This document shows positions 55,181 through 64,000 of a stretch of DNA of 64,000 nucleotides, piece after piece. The number at the start of each line of letters is the position of its first letter. Within the stretch, counting starts at the first letter, position 1. A program made the translations under genes and the position numbers. The DNA is from Coffea arabica (Eukaryota > Streptophyta > Magnoliopsida > Gentianales > Rubiaceae), in the NCBI RefSeq assembly GCF_036785885.1, contig NC_092316.1, forward strand, positions 18,531,001 through 18,595,000. The letters are read 5' to 3'. A model generated the notes under the pieces. That model had not been told where the DNA came from. It saw only the letters and a list, made by a program, of their open reading frames with translations, and searched no databases.

Positions 55181-55605
55181 GGTAGAGGATCCAATGTGAA
55201 TAGGAAATAAAATTGAAATAAGTAGCAGTTGGAAAGGGGCATTAAAACATACTCAGGGAACAACAAACCATACAAGGCTACTCAGTAAAAGGCAGAAAGT
55301 ATAGGCTAAAAAGATAACAAAACTAACATTACACAAACAATGCATAATATTTGCTAGAAACTACCAGAAAGCCTGCAGAACATCTTGGAAGATGACGCAT
55401 CTACTATTCATAAGGCCTTCCTCACTTTTAAATAGTAGAGAAGTAAGTACCAGTCTAATCTAGCTCTCAACATATGATGATCTATGAAAATGAAATGGTA
55501 CTCAGTTAGTTAATGTAGGACAAATTACTCTTTGAGTAGATGCATTGGAGTGATTGTATTCTTATAAATGTATATTCACCTCTTAATCAAATCATTCACT
55601 GACTT

Positions 55606-55676
55606 GGCCTTCTAGCTAAATTGGTTAGAGCGTCATGCTAATAATGTGAGGATCGCGGGCATGAATTTGAATCACC
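55606..55676 (+). pseudogene. tRNA-Ile (AAT) relic or tRNA-derived SINE head
   Basis: GGCCTTCTAGCTAAATTGGT, then TAGAGCGTCATGCTAATAA and TGTGAGGATCGCGGGCATGA follow plant tRNA-Ile closely through the D arm, A-box region, anticodon stem-loop (anticodon AAT at 55640-55642) and variable loop. The T arm is decayed (TTTGAATC instead of GGTTCGAxxCC) and the acceptor 3' strand does not pair, so a working tRNA is unlikely. Following DNA could be SINE body but shows no clear tail. Confidence 0.65.
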
Positions 55677-55781
55677 AAATCAATCATTGGTTTGAGAAAA
55701 TGATTAGGTCAAAGGATTATTGATTCAATAGTTGCCATGAAAATTAATCATAAATATATTTAGTTAACATATAAAATATAT

Positions 55782-55799
55782 AAATGCTTGTATAACTTC
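55782..55799 (+). repeat. 18-bp target-site duplication of LINE 2, left copy
   Basis: AAATGCTTGTATAACTTC here is repeated exactly at 58811-58828, immediately after the poly(A)-like tail. This length is typical of L1 target-primed insertion. Confidence 0.93.
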
Positions 55800-58700
55800 T
55801 ATTTCTCTAACCTATTTGCTGGTGATACAGGTTCAAATGTGGATGGGTTGCTAGGGTTAATTCCGTCCCTGATTACGGGGGAGGACAATATGATCTTGGA
55901 GGAGGTTCCGACCTTGGAGGAAGTTAGGCGTGTGCGGTGTTCGCAATGGATGGGGAGAGTGCCGCGGGTCAGGATGGCTTCACCGGGAAGTTCTTCACCT
56001 TTGCTTAGGACATCATAGCTCAGGATGTTTACAAGGCCATAGTGAGCTTCTTCTGTGGTGCGGAGCTTCCTCGGTTTATCACTTCTACCTCCATTGTTCT
56101 GATTCCCAAAGATCCGAATCCCCAGGATTTTTCTAAGTTTAGACCTATTAGCCTTTGTAATTTTTTCAATAAACTAGTATCCAAGATGCTGGTGGAACGG
56201 GTAGCCCCGCTTTTACCGAAAATTATCTCTCCTTAGCAGACGGGTTTTGTTAAAGGGCGGAACATCACAAAGAATTATTTACTAGCCCAGGAGCTAATCA
56301 CAGGCATTGGCAAGAAGGCACGGGGAGGCAATGTAGCGTTGAAGTTGGACATGGCAAAGGCGTATGACCGAATGTCTTTGACCCATGTGATTCACGTTTT
56401 GCGGAAGTTTGGATTTGGGGAGCGGTTCATAGATATGGTGTGGAGACTGCTATCAAATGTCTGGTTTTCGATTATTATCAATGGGGTGTCACACGGGTTT
56501 TTTAAATCTAGCAGGGGCCTAAGACAAGGGGATCCCTTATCCTCGATGTTGTTTGTTATTGGGGCGGAGGTGTTATCACAAGGTTTAAATAACTTGACTC
56601 GACAAGTGGCTTTCGAGGGCTTTTGGGTTCCAAGGGGTTGTCCTAAGGTGACGCACCTAGCTTTTGCAGACGATGTGATAATTTTCTCGAATGGGTCTAC
56701 TGCTGCGTTAAAAGCTATTATGCAAGTTTTGGGAGAGTATTAACCTTCGTCGGGGCAGCTGGCGAATGCTCACAAAAGCGGATATCTAGTTCATTCGTCA
56801 CTGTCGCTGGCTCGCAGAAGGGTGATTGAGAGGGTCACGTGTTTCTCACGCAGGGCTTTCCCATTTCGATACCTTGGATTTCCACTATATATCGGATGGT
56901 GTAAGGCATCATATATGGGGGAGATAGGTCAGGCGCTTGTGCAAAGAATTATGTCCTGGAAATCAAAGTTTCTCTCTACGAGGGGAAAGCTAACTTTGAT
57001 CAAGCATGTGTTGATGTCGATTCCAGTGCACTTGCTATCGACTGCGGTATTACCGGCCTCGGTGTTCAAAATACTGGAAAAGGTTTGTGCCGACTTCCTA
57101 TGGGGTGCTTCAGATGGCGGAATGAAGTATCATTGGATTGGCTGGTCTCAGTTATGCTATCCGGTTGAGGAAGGCGGAGTGGGCCTTAGACGGTTACGTG
57201 ATATTTATGAGGTCTTCTCTTACAAGCTATGGTAGCAGTTTCAGGCTGGGTCATCGCTCTGGGCGAGATTTATGCGGGCTAAGTATTGTAGAGACCTTCA
57301 CTCGTGCCAGGTTCAACTGAGTAGATGCGCCTCCGGTACTTGGAGGAGAATGCTAAACATTAGTAGGCAAGTGGAGTTTTCTCTAATCTGGCAGGTCCAG
57401 GATGGTGGCTCATGTCACTTCTGGTACGATAATTGGTTGGGAAATGGTGCGCTGTTCCTCAAAACTACGGCGATCCCTGCCCTCTCGTTCAAGGATTTCA
57501 TTGTGAACGGGAAATGGAGTACCCATCTGTTATCGCGAGTCCTCCCCCTGGATTTACTTTCTTCTGTATTGCTCCACTCGATCCCCCGAGGAGGGCGTGC
57601 AGACGAGTTCATATGGAGTTTAATGTCGTCTGGCAAATTCACTCTTGCATCAGCTTTCGAGGAGGTACGCCAAGGCCGCAACTCTTTGTTTGTACATTCC
57701 CAAATCTGACATCGTCGAATCCTCTCGAAAATATCCATCTTTATGCTGCGATTGCTGTGTGGGAGGTTGCCATTCCCCGACGTCTTGTGCTGCAGTCAAA
57801 ATGTTTGTGTTGTCCCAATGGAGCAATAGAGACGATGGAGCATGTCTTTTCCGAGGGACAGTGTGCTACAGCGGTATGGAACTACTTTGCAAGTATGTGT
57901 GGGCTTACACAGGTAGGGTCATCACTGAGGGCTAGGGTAGTGGCTTGGTGGTTGTCACCACCGAGGGCAGAGAAAAGGCAACTTTTATTCACAATAATGC
58001 CTAGTTTCATTTGCTGGCACATTTGGAGGGCGAGGAACAAAGCAGTTTTCGAAGGTACCAGGATGCAACTGGCTAATATCTGCCCAGCCGTTATCTCAGA
58101 TATCACGTCAGGTTTGGAGAATCACTTTAATATCAAGTTGGGGTGGGTCTCTTTTCCTCAGCTATATGATTGGTCTGGGCAACAAGGCGGCGGCATTAGA
58201 GTGGAGATCGTGAGGTGGAGGGCAAAAGAGATGGGTTGCCTAACACTGAACACGGATGGCTGTTCTAAGGGCAACCCTGGATGGAGTGGCGGTGGCGGGG
58301 TCTTGCGAGATTCTTTAGGAAGGCCTATAATGGCTTTCTCGGCGTTCTTTGGTAAAAGGTTGAGCTTGCATGCGGAGGCCCTTGCTTTGCTAACTGGACT
58401 TCAGTGTGTGGAGAAGGGGTTCACCAATGTGGAGATTCAATCAGATTCTTAGGTATTGGTGGGAATACTTCAGCGTCATTTCAAGTGCCCGTGGCGGATC
58501 CAGAACGAGCTTGATCAAATCTGGGAGCTGGTAGCGGACGTAGCACGAATTTCGCATTGCTTCAGAGAAGCTAATCGAGTGGCAGATATTTTTGCCAATG
58601 TGGGTGTCTCTCATCAGCACCAGCCTTGTGTTATCTATGAACACATTTACACGTTCCCAAAGTTGGAAAGAGGGGAGGTTCGTCTTGACAGGTTGAGCAT

Positions 58701-58810
58701 GTCATCGGTTAGGAGGATAAGAGGGGCAAGTGTGCCAGTAAGGCATGGTGGGGAAATTTTGTAGTTCTGGCTCTTTTATTTGATGCGTTAAATAAATAAA
58801 AATTAAAAAA
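55800..58810 (+). mobile_element. L1-type LINE 2, plus strand, 5'-truncated, with intact TSD
   Basis: Starts within the linker before RT (NLFAGDTGSNVDGLLGLIPS) and runs through RT, zf-RVT and RNase H to a short 3' UTR and an A-rich tail (AAATAAATAAAAATTAAAAA). It has an 18-bp TSD. ORF1 and the endonuclease are missing through ordinary 5' truncation. It is closely related to LINE 3 in the opposite orientation. Confidence 0.92.
55830..58764 (+). pseudogene. LINE 2 ORF2 remnant: RT, zf-RVT and RNase H
   Basis: RT from about 56040 (FRPISLCNFFNKLVSKML) includes TGFVKGRNI, LDMAKAYDRMS, SRGLRQGDPLS and an intact FADD box at 56662-56673. A zinc-finger-like RT-associated region (FIWSLMSSGKFTLASAF, about 57620) precedes a plant-type RNase H with LNTDGCSKGNPGWSG, LHAEALALL, IQSDS and HCFREANRVADIFAN (58240-58600). 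Stops or frame changes include a TAG at 56236, TAA at about 56741, TAG at about 57233, a stop at about 57707 and TAG at 58450. RT and RNase H motifs are preserved but the ORF is not. Confidence 0.88.
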
Positions 58811-58828
58811 AAATGCTTGTATAACTTC
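58811..58828 (+). repeat. 18-bp target-site duplication of LINE 2, right copy
   Basis: Pairs with 55782-55799 (AAATGCTTGTATAACTTC). Confidence 0.93.
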
Positions 58829-58890
58829 ACTACATGCTAGAAATAATCAATTCAATCTTGATTTTAATCTTCTGAAATAATAATTGTTAG

Positions 58891-59802
58891 AACCTTAAAT
58901 ACAACTTTTATTGAACAAAAGGTAAAAGATTTATACAAAGCATTATTTGCTAGTATTAAAATTTCAAAAACTATATGAGTTGTAATCTATAAGATAGGTA
59001 TGATAAAAGAATAAAAGGCAATGAAAAAGAAATAGTGAAATACATTTTGAAAGAGATGAATGAAACAAAAACAATAAATGTTATTGTTAACAATGCATTG
59101 TAATTCACAAGGTTTAAATTTGGGATGCCATTAAATAAGTTGACAAATTTTGAAAACTTTTGGGCTTGATCAAAATTAGGCAATGAATTGATTGGTGCAC
59201 TAAAAATCATTTTCATTAAATTGTTCCTTAGTTAAACTAGGTAGTTTTCTCATTTTAATCCAGTTAACCCGATTTTGGCCACTACTAAGTTTTTATAACT
59301 AATCACTCTAGAAAGCAAATCACTTAACACATTCAACCGTACCCATCATTCAATATAGTCTGGGTTTTCAAATATTGGTCACAGGTCCTAGACCTATATG
59401 AGCGTTTTCTCCAAATATCTAACAATTGTGGATGAATCTTGATGAATATATCTTTTAAAAGAAATTTAAGAATTTTCTTGCATTTAGGTTAAAACAGTTA
59501 CATCTAATTTTAAAACTAAATTGAAAACATAAAAGGAGCAGCAAACATTTGATGTCATGATTTCAATCGTTGGCTCTTTTCATTCCACTTGAAACTTTTT
59601 TAAGTTTTTGTCCATATATCATTGTAGTATTAAACAAGTTTTCATTAAAAACATGCTACAAGGAATGGTTTTCTTGCTCGGTTCACTGTATTTCGATTTT
59701 GAGGTATCTTATATATATATATATATATATAAATATTTATAGGCACACAATTTGCTAAATTGTATTGATCGACCTATGATGGAAGCCTACAGCAAGTGTC
59801 CT
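58891..59802. repeat. ~0.9-kb dispersed direct repeat, copy 2
   Basis: Runs from AACCTTAAATACAACTTTTA to AGCAAGTGTCCT, the same orientation as 46456-47370, 12.4 kb away. It carries a longer (TA)n run (59711-59732). Reading frames in the two copies are not conserved. Confidence 0.75.
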
Positions 59803-59836
59803 TTTTTTTTCCTAAGAACATAATCTTCCAAATGTG

Positions 59837-62800
59837 ACATTTTTTTTAAAAAAATTGGATTTTTATTTATTCAATGCAGCAACTAAAAGAGTCAGAACTA
59901 CAAAGTTTCCCCACCACGCATTACTGTCCCACTTGCCCCTTTTATCCTCCTAACAGATGACATGCCCAACCTATCTAGACGAACCTCCCCCCTTGCCAAC
60001 TTCGGGAATGTGCGTATATGTTCATAGATAACACAAGGCTGATGCTGATGAGAGACACCCATATTGGCAAGAATATCTGCCACTCGGTTAGCTTCTCTGA
60101 AGCAATGAGAAATTCTCGCTCCGCTACCAACTCCCAGATTTGTTCCACCTCGTTCCGGATCCGCCACGAGCACTTGAAATGCCGCTGAAGTATTCCCACC
60201 AATACCTGGGAATCTGATTGTATCTGCACATTGGAGAACCCCTTCTCCACACACAACTGAAGTCAGTTAGCAAAGCGAGGGCCTCTGCGTGCAAGCTCAG
60301 ACTTTTACCAAAGAACGCTGAGAAAGCCATTATAGGCCTTCCTAAAGAATCTCGCAAGACCCTGCCATTGCCACTCCATCTAGGGTTGCCCTTGAAACAG
60401 CCGTCCGTGTTCAGTGTTAGACACCCCATCTCTTTTGCCCTCCACCGCACGAGCTCGACTCTAATGCCGCCGCCTTGTTGACCAGACCAGTCATATAGCT
60501 GAGGAAAAGAGACCCATCCCAACTTGATACTAAATTGATTCTCCAAACCTGACGTGATATCTGAGATAACGGCTTGGCAGATATTAGCCGATTGCATCCT
60601 GGTACCTTTGAACGCTACTCCGTTCCTCGCCCTCCAAATGTGCCAGCAAATGAAACTAGGAATCATTGTGAATAAGAGTCGTCTTTTCTCTGCCCTCAGA
60701 GGTGACATCCACCAAGCCACTACCCTAGCCCTCAGTGACGATCCTACTTGCGTAAGGCCACACATGCTAGCAAAGCAATTCCATACCGCTTTAGCAAGCT
60801 GCCCCTCAGAAAAGACATGCTCCACCGTCTCTGTTGCTCCATTGGGACAACAAAAACATTTTGAAGGCATCTGAAACCACATCCTGCACAAGACGTCAGG
60901 GAATGACAACCTCCCAAATAGCAAGCGTAGCATGAAGAAGGATATTTTCGACGGGATTCAACGATGCCAGATTTGGGAATATACGAACGAAGAGCAACGT
61001 GCTTGGCGTACCCCCTCGAAAGCTGATGCAAGAGAGAATTTGCCAGACGACGTCAAACTCCATATGAACTCATCTACACGCCCTCATCGAGGAACTGGGT
61101 GGAGTAATACAGAAGGAAGTAAATCCAGGGGGAGGACTCGTGATAGCAGATGGGAACTCCATTTCCCATTCACAATGAAATCTTTGAATGAGAGAACAGG
61201 ATTCACCGTAGCTTTGAGGAACAGCGCACCACTCCCCAGCCAATTATCGTACCAGAAATGACATGAGCCACCATCCTGGACCTGCCAGACTAGAGAAAAC
61301 TCCACTTGCCTGCTAATGTTTAGCATTCTCCTCCATGTGCCCAAGACGCATCTAATCAGTTGAACCTGGCACGGATGAAGGTCTCTACAATACTTAACCC
61401 GCATAAGTCTCGTCCAGAGCAACGACCCAGCGTGAAACTGCCACTATAGCTTGTAAGAGAAGGCCTCGTACATATCACGTAACCGTCTAAGGCCCACTCC
61501 TCCCTCCTCAACCGGATAGCATAAATGAGACCAGCCAATCCAATGATACTTCATTCCGTCATCTGAAGCACCCCATAGGAAGTTGGCACAAACCTTTTCC
61601 AGCATTCTGAACACTGAGGCCAGTAATACCGCAGCCAATTGCAAGTGCACTGGAATCGACATCAATACATGCTTGATTAAAGTTAACTTTCCCCCCGTAG
61701 AGAGAAGCCTTGATTCCAGGACATAATTTTGTGTACTAGCGCTTGACCTACCTCCCCCATATATGATGCCTTACACCGCCTGATATATAGTGGATATCCA
61801 AGGTATCGAAACGGGAAAACCCGTTGTGAGAAACGCGTGACCCTCTCAATCACCCTTCTGCGAGCCAGCGGCAGTGACGAATGAACTAGATATCCACTTT
61901 TGTGAACATTCACCAGTTGCCCTGATGACCGTTGATACGCCCCCAAGACTTGCATAATATCTTTTAAAGCAGCAGTAGACCTATTCGAGAAAATTATCAC
62001 ATCACTTGCGAAAGCTAGGTGCGTCACCGTAGGATAAACCCTTGGGACCCGGAATCCCACGAAACCCGCTTGTCGAGCCAAGTTATTTAAACCCCGTGAT
62101 AACACCTCCGCCCCAATAACAAACAGCACCAGGGATAAGGGATCCCCTTGTCTTAGGCCCCTGATAGATTTAAAAAACTCGTGTGACACCCCGTTGATAA
62201 TAATCGAGAACCAGACATTCAATAGCAGTTTCCATACCATATCTATGAACCGCTCCCCAAATCCAAACTTCCCCAAAACATGAATCACATGGGTCCAAGA
62301 CATCCAGTTATATGCCTTTGCCATGTCCAACTTCAAGGCTATATTGCCTCCTCGTGCCTTCTTGCCAATGCCTGTGATCAGCTCCTGGGCTAGTAAATAA
62401 TTCTCTGTGATGTTCCGCCCTTTGACAAAACCCGTCTACTGAGGAGAGATAATTTTCGACAAGAGCGGGCCTACCCGTTCCACCACGATCCTGGATACCA
62501 GTTTATTAAAAAAATTGCAAAGACTAATAGGTCTAAACATAGAAAAATCCTAGGGATTCAGATCATTGGGAATCAGTACAATGGAGGTAGAAGTGATAAA
62601 CCGAGGAAGCTCCGCACCACAGAAGAAACTCACTATGGCCTTGTGAACATTCTGAGCAATGATGTCCCAAGCAAAGGTGAAAAACTTCCCCGTGAAGCTA
62701 TCCAGCCCCGCGGCACTCTCCCCATCCGTTGCGAACACCACTCGCCTAACTTCCTCCAAGGTCGGAACCTCCTCCAAGATCATAGTGTCCTCCCTCGAAA

Positions 62801-64000
62801 CCAAGGACGGAATTAAACCTAGCAACCCATCCAAATTTGAACTTGTATCACTAGAAAATAGGTTAGAGAAATATTCAATTGAATCTGTTGCTATTCCGTT
62901 ATCGTCCTCCACCCACACTTCATCAGCCCTCTTAACTCTGTGGATCATTCCTTGCACCCTCCACTGCTTAACCACCTCATGGAAGTATTTGGAAGTTCGG
63001 TCCCCGTTATGAAGCCAGGTCACTCTAGCCTTCTGACGGCAGTACTGCTCTTCCACCGCTAGAGCCCGTCTTAACTCTGTCTGGGCCTTATTTAGCTCCA
63101 CCTGTGCCCCCTCAGAATCACCATGGACCATTGCACCCTCGGCCCTCAATAACCCGACCTCTGCCTCTTTTACCGCATCAAAGATATTACCAAAGGACTG
63201 CTTATTCCACCCTTGAATTCCCCTCCGAGCTGCCAACAGTTTGGAGCATAGAATCCGTAAGGGGGAGCCCTGCACTTCCATATTCCAAGCCTGGCGAATC
63301 ACTTCCATTAAATCTGGTCTTGTGGTCCACACATTTAGGAAATGAAATAGGCGCGGTTTATTGTCCTTCCTGGAAGCAAACGAGACCTTCAGCGGGGAAT
63401 GATCCGATGGATGTTTGGCCAGGTGGACGACCGAGATTGCCAAGGCTACACCCAGACACTCTTTATTGAGCACTAACGTATCCAGCTGTTTCCATATTCG
63501 CGCTCGCCCCCTCCTATTGTTGTTCCATGTGAAGTTCGGCCCCAAAAATCCCACATCAAAAACCCCTGCCTCTTTGATGAATGACAAGAACTCCACGCCT
63601 TCAGAAGCGACGAAAGGCCGGCCTCCTTATTTTTCATGAGGGGCCGTTATAATATTGAAATATCCCTCAATGCACCAAGACGCGGCCCCAAGTTTATCCC
63701 GAAGTTACTAGCTCCATAAATCACGACGTTCCTCCACTAAACACTTCGCGTGGACAAAAGAGAAAAGCAAAGGACCTGGCAACCACGGGTGGTGTACAGA
63801 TAACGAAATATGCTGACTAGAATTCCCAACTACTGAACAACTAAATGGATGATTAAGGAAAACCCAGAGGCCTCCCGTCAGGTTGACCACTACCAAGTCA
63901 AATGATAGCCACATGCGAATGTAATCAATATGAGATATGTGCATTTTTGGCTCTGATATAGCCACAAACTGAACACCATGCAAACGTACTAATTTAATCA
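59837..64000 (-). mobile_element. L1-type LINE 3, minus strand, continues beyond the window
   Basis: The 3' end is marked by an A-rich tail (read on the minus strand) next to 59837, with the same 3' UTR ending as LINE 2. ORF2 then runs leftward in sense from the endonuclease start at about 63983 to RNase H at 59898. ORF1 and the 5' end lie past base 64000. The TSD cannot be checked because the other end is out of view. Confidence 0.88.
59898..63983 (-). pseudogene. LINE 3 ORF2: endonuclease, RT, zf-RVT, RNase H
   Basis: Endonuclease: QFVAISEPKM at the start (about 63970), VGFLGPNFTWNNNRRGRARI (about 63530) and PSDHSPLKV (about 63400). The linker has ARVTWLHNGDRTSKYFHEVV (about 63010). RT: ITSTSIVLIPNDLNP, GFVKGRNI, LDMAKAYN (D to N in the metal-binding block at about 62310) and FASD at 62001-62012 in place of FADD. 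RNase H: LNTDGCFKGNPRWSG and LHAEALALL (60420-60290), then a frameshift, then HCFREANRVADILAN. A TAG lies just before TGFVKG (about 62434). Two changed catalytic positions plus stops mean that no active protein is made. Confidence 0.88.

Noticed and set aside
57415..57738. Antisense ORF within LINE 2 (also 60932-61261 in LINE 3)
   Set aside because: It is a shadow frame of the conserved ORF2 zf-RVT region; both copies share it only because the LINEs are related.
46456..59802. Direct repeats 46456-47370 and 58891-59802 as the LTR pair of one element
   Set aside because: No TG...CA ends, PBS or PPT beside them, and the interval holds a host-type gene instead of gag-pol.

Overview
The window looks like flowering-plant (angiosperm) nuclear DNA from a region dominated by nested retrotransposons. 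The evidence is an Ogre/Tat-type LTR with a tRNA-Arg primer site, a Sirevirus-type Ty1/copia element, a Tat-type Ty3/gypsy element with two RNase H domains, and plant L1-type LINEs with a DUF4283 ORF1 and a C-terminal RNase H. I see one convincing host gene: a 70-residue ARGOS/OSR-like protein at 53257-53469. No bacterial operons, rRNA genes or CRISPR arrays are visible. All assignments come from reading the sequence; no database search was run.

Layout. (1) 1-11313: left-truncated Ogre-like element on the minus strand, made of non-coding internal DNA (a minisatellite at 75-860 and repeated TTTGCCCC motifs), a tRNA-Arg PBS (6953-6970) and a 4.34-kb LTR (6974-11313). (2) 11314-13542: unassigned DNA. 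(3) 13543-43069: a rearranged Tat-type gypsy complex with three ~4-kb LTRs. LTR C (13598-27026, plus) is split by a 9448-bp Sirevirus (17014-26461, TSD AGCAG). LTR A (28111-32121) and LTR B (37799-41885) are on the minus strand and bracket a decayed gag-pol (32412-37758). (4) 43070-46380: 3'-truncated L1 LINE, minus. (5) 46381-55799: AT-rich DNA with a MITE, a fold-back element, the ARGOS-like gene, palindromes, a tRNA-Ile relic and one copy of a ~0.9-kb direct repeat. (6) 55800-58810: 5'-truncated LINE, plus, with an 18-bp TSD. (7) 58811-64000: second copy of the ~0.9-kb repeat, then a third LINE (minus) that runs off the right edge.

The most unusual feature is in the gypsy family. Each ~4-kb LTR carries, antisense to gag-pol, a multi-exon gene related to the plant 'putative gypsy-type transposon' family (Transposase_28-like). 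It has its own TATA box and at least two small introns with plant-like splice signals; one has a TACTAAC-type branch site. The LTR limits rest on TGAA...TTCA ends, a purine tract directly before the LTR start and a PBS two bases after its end. Introns on the antisense strand would survive retrotransposition because splicing of the sense genomic RNA does not remove them.

The gypsy complex is also structurally odd. All three LTRs have internal sequence on both sides, as in a tandem (LTR-internal-LTR) array. LTR C faces LTR A head-on across a ~1-kb chimera whose junctions fall in 5-bp microhomologies. Every element's coding capacity is broken by stops, frameshifts or loss of catalytic residues (RT YVDD to YVND in the Sirevirus; FADD to FASD in the right-hand LINE), so nothing here looks autonomous.
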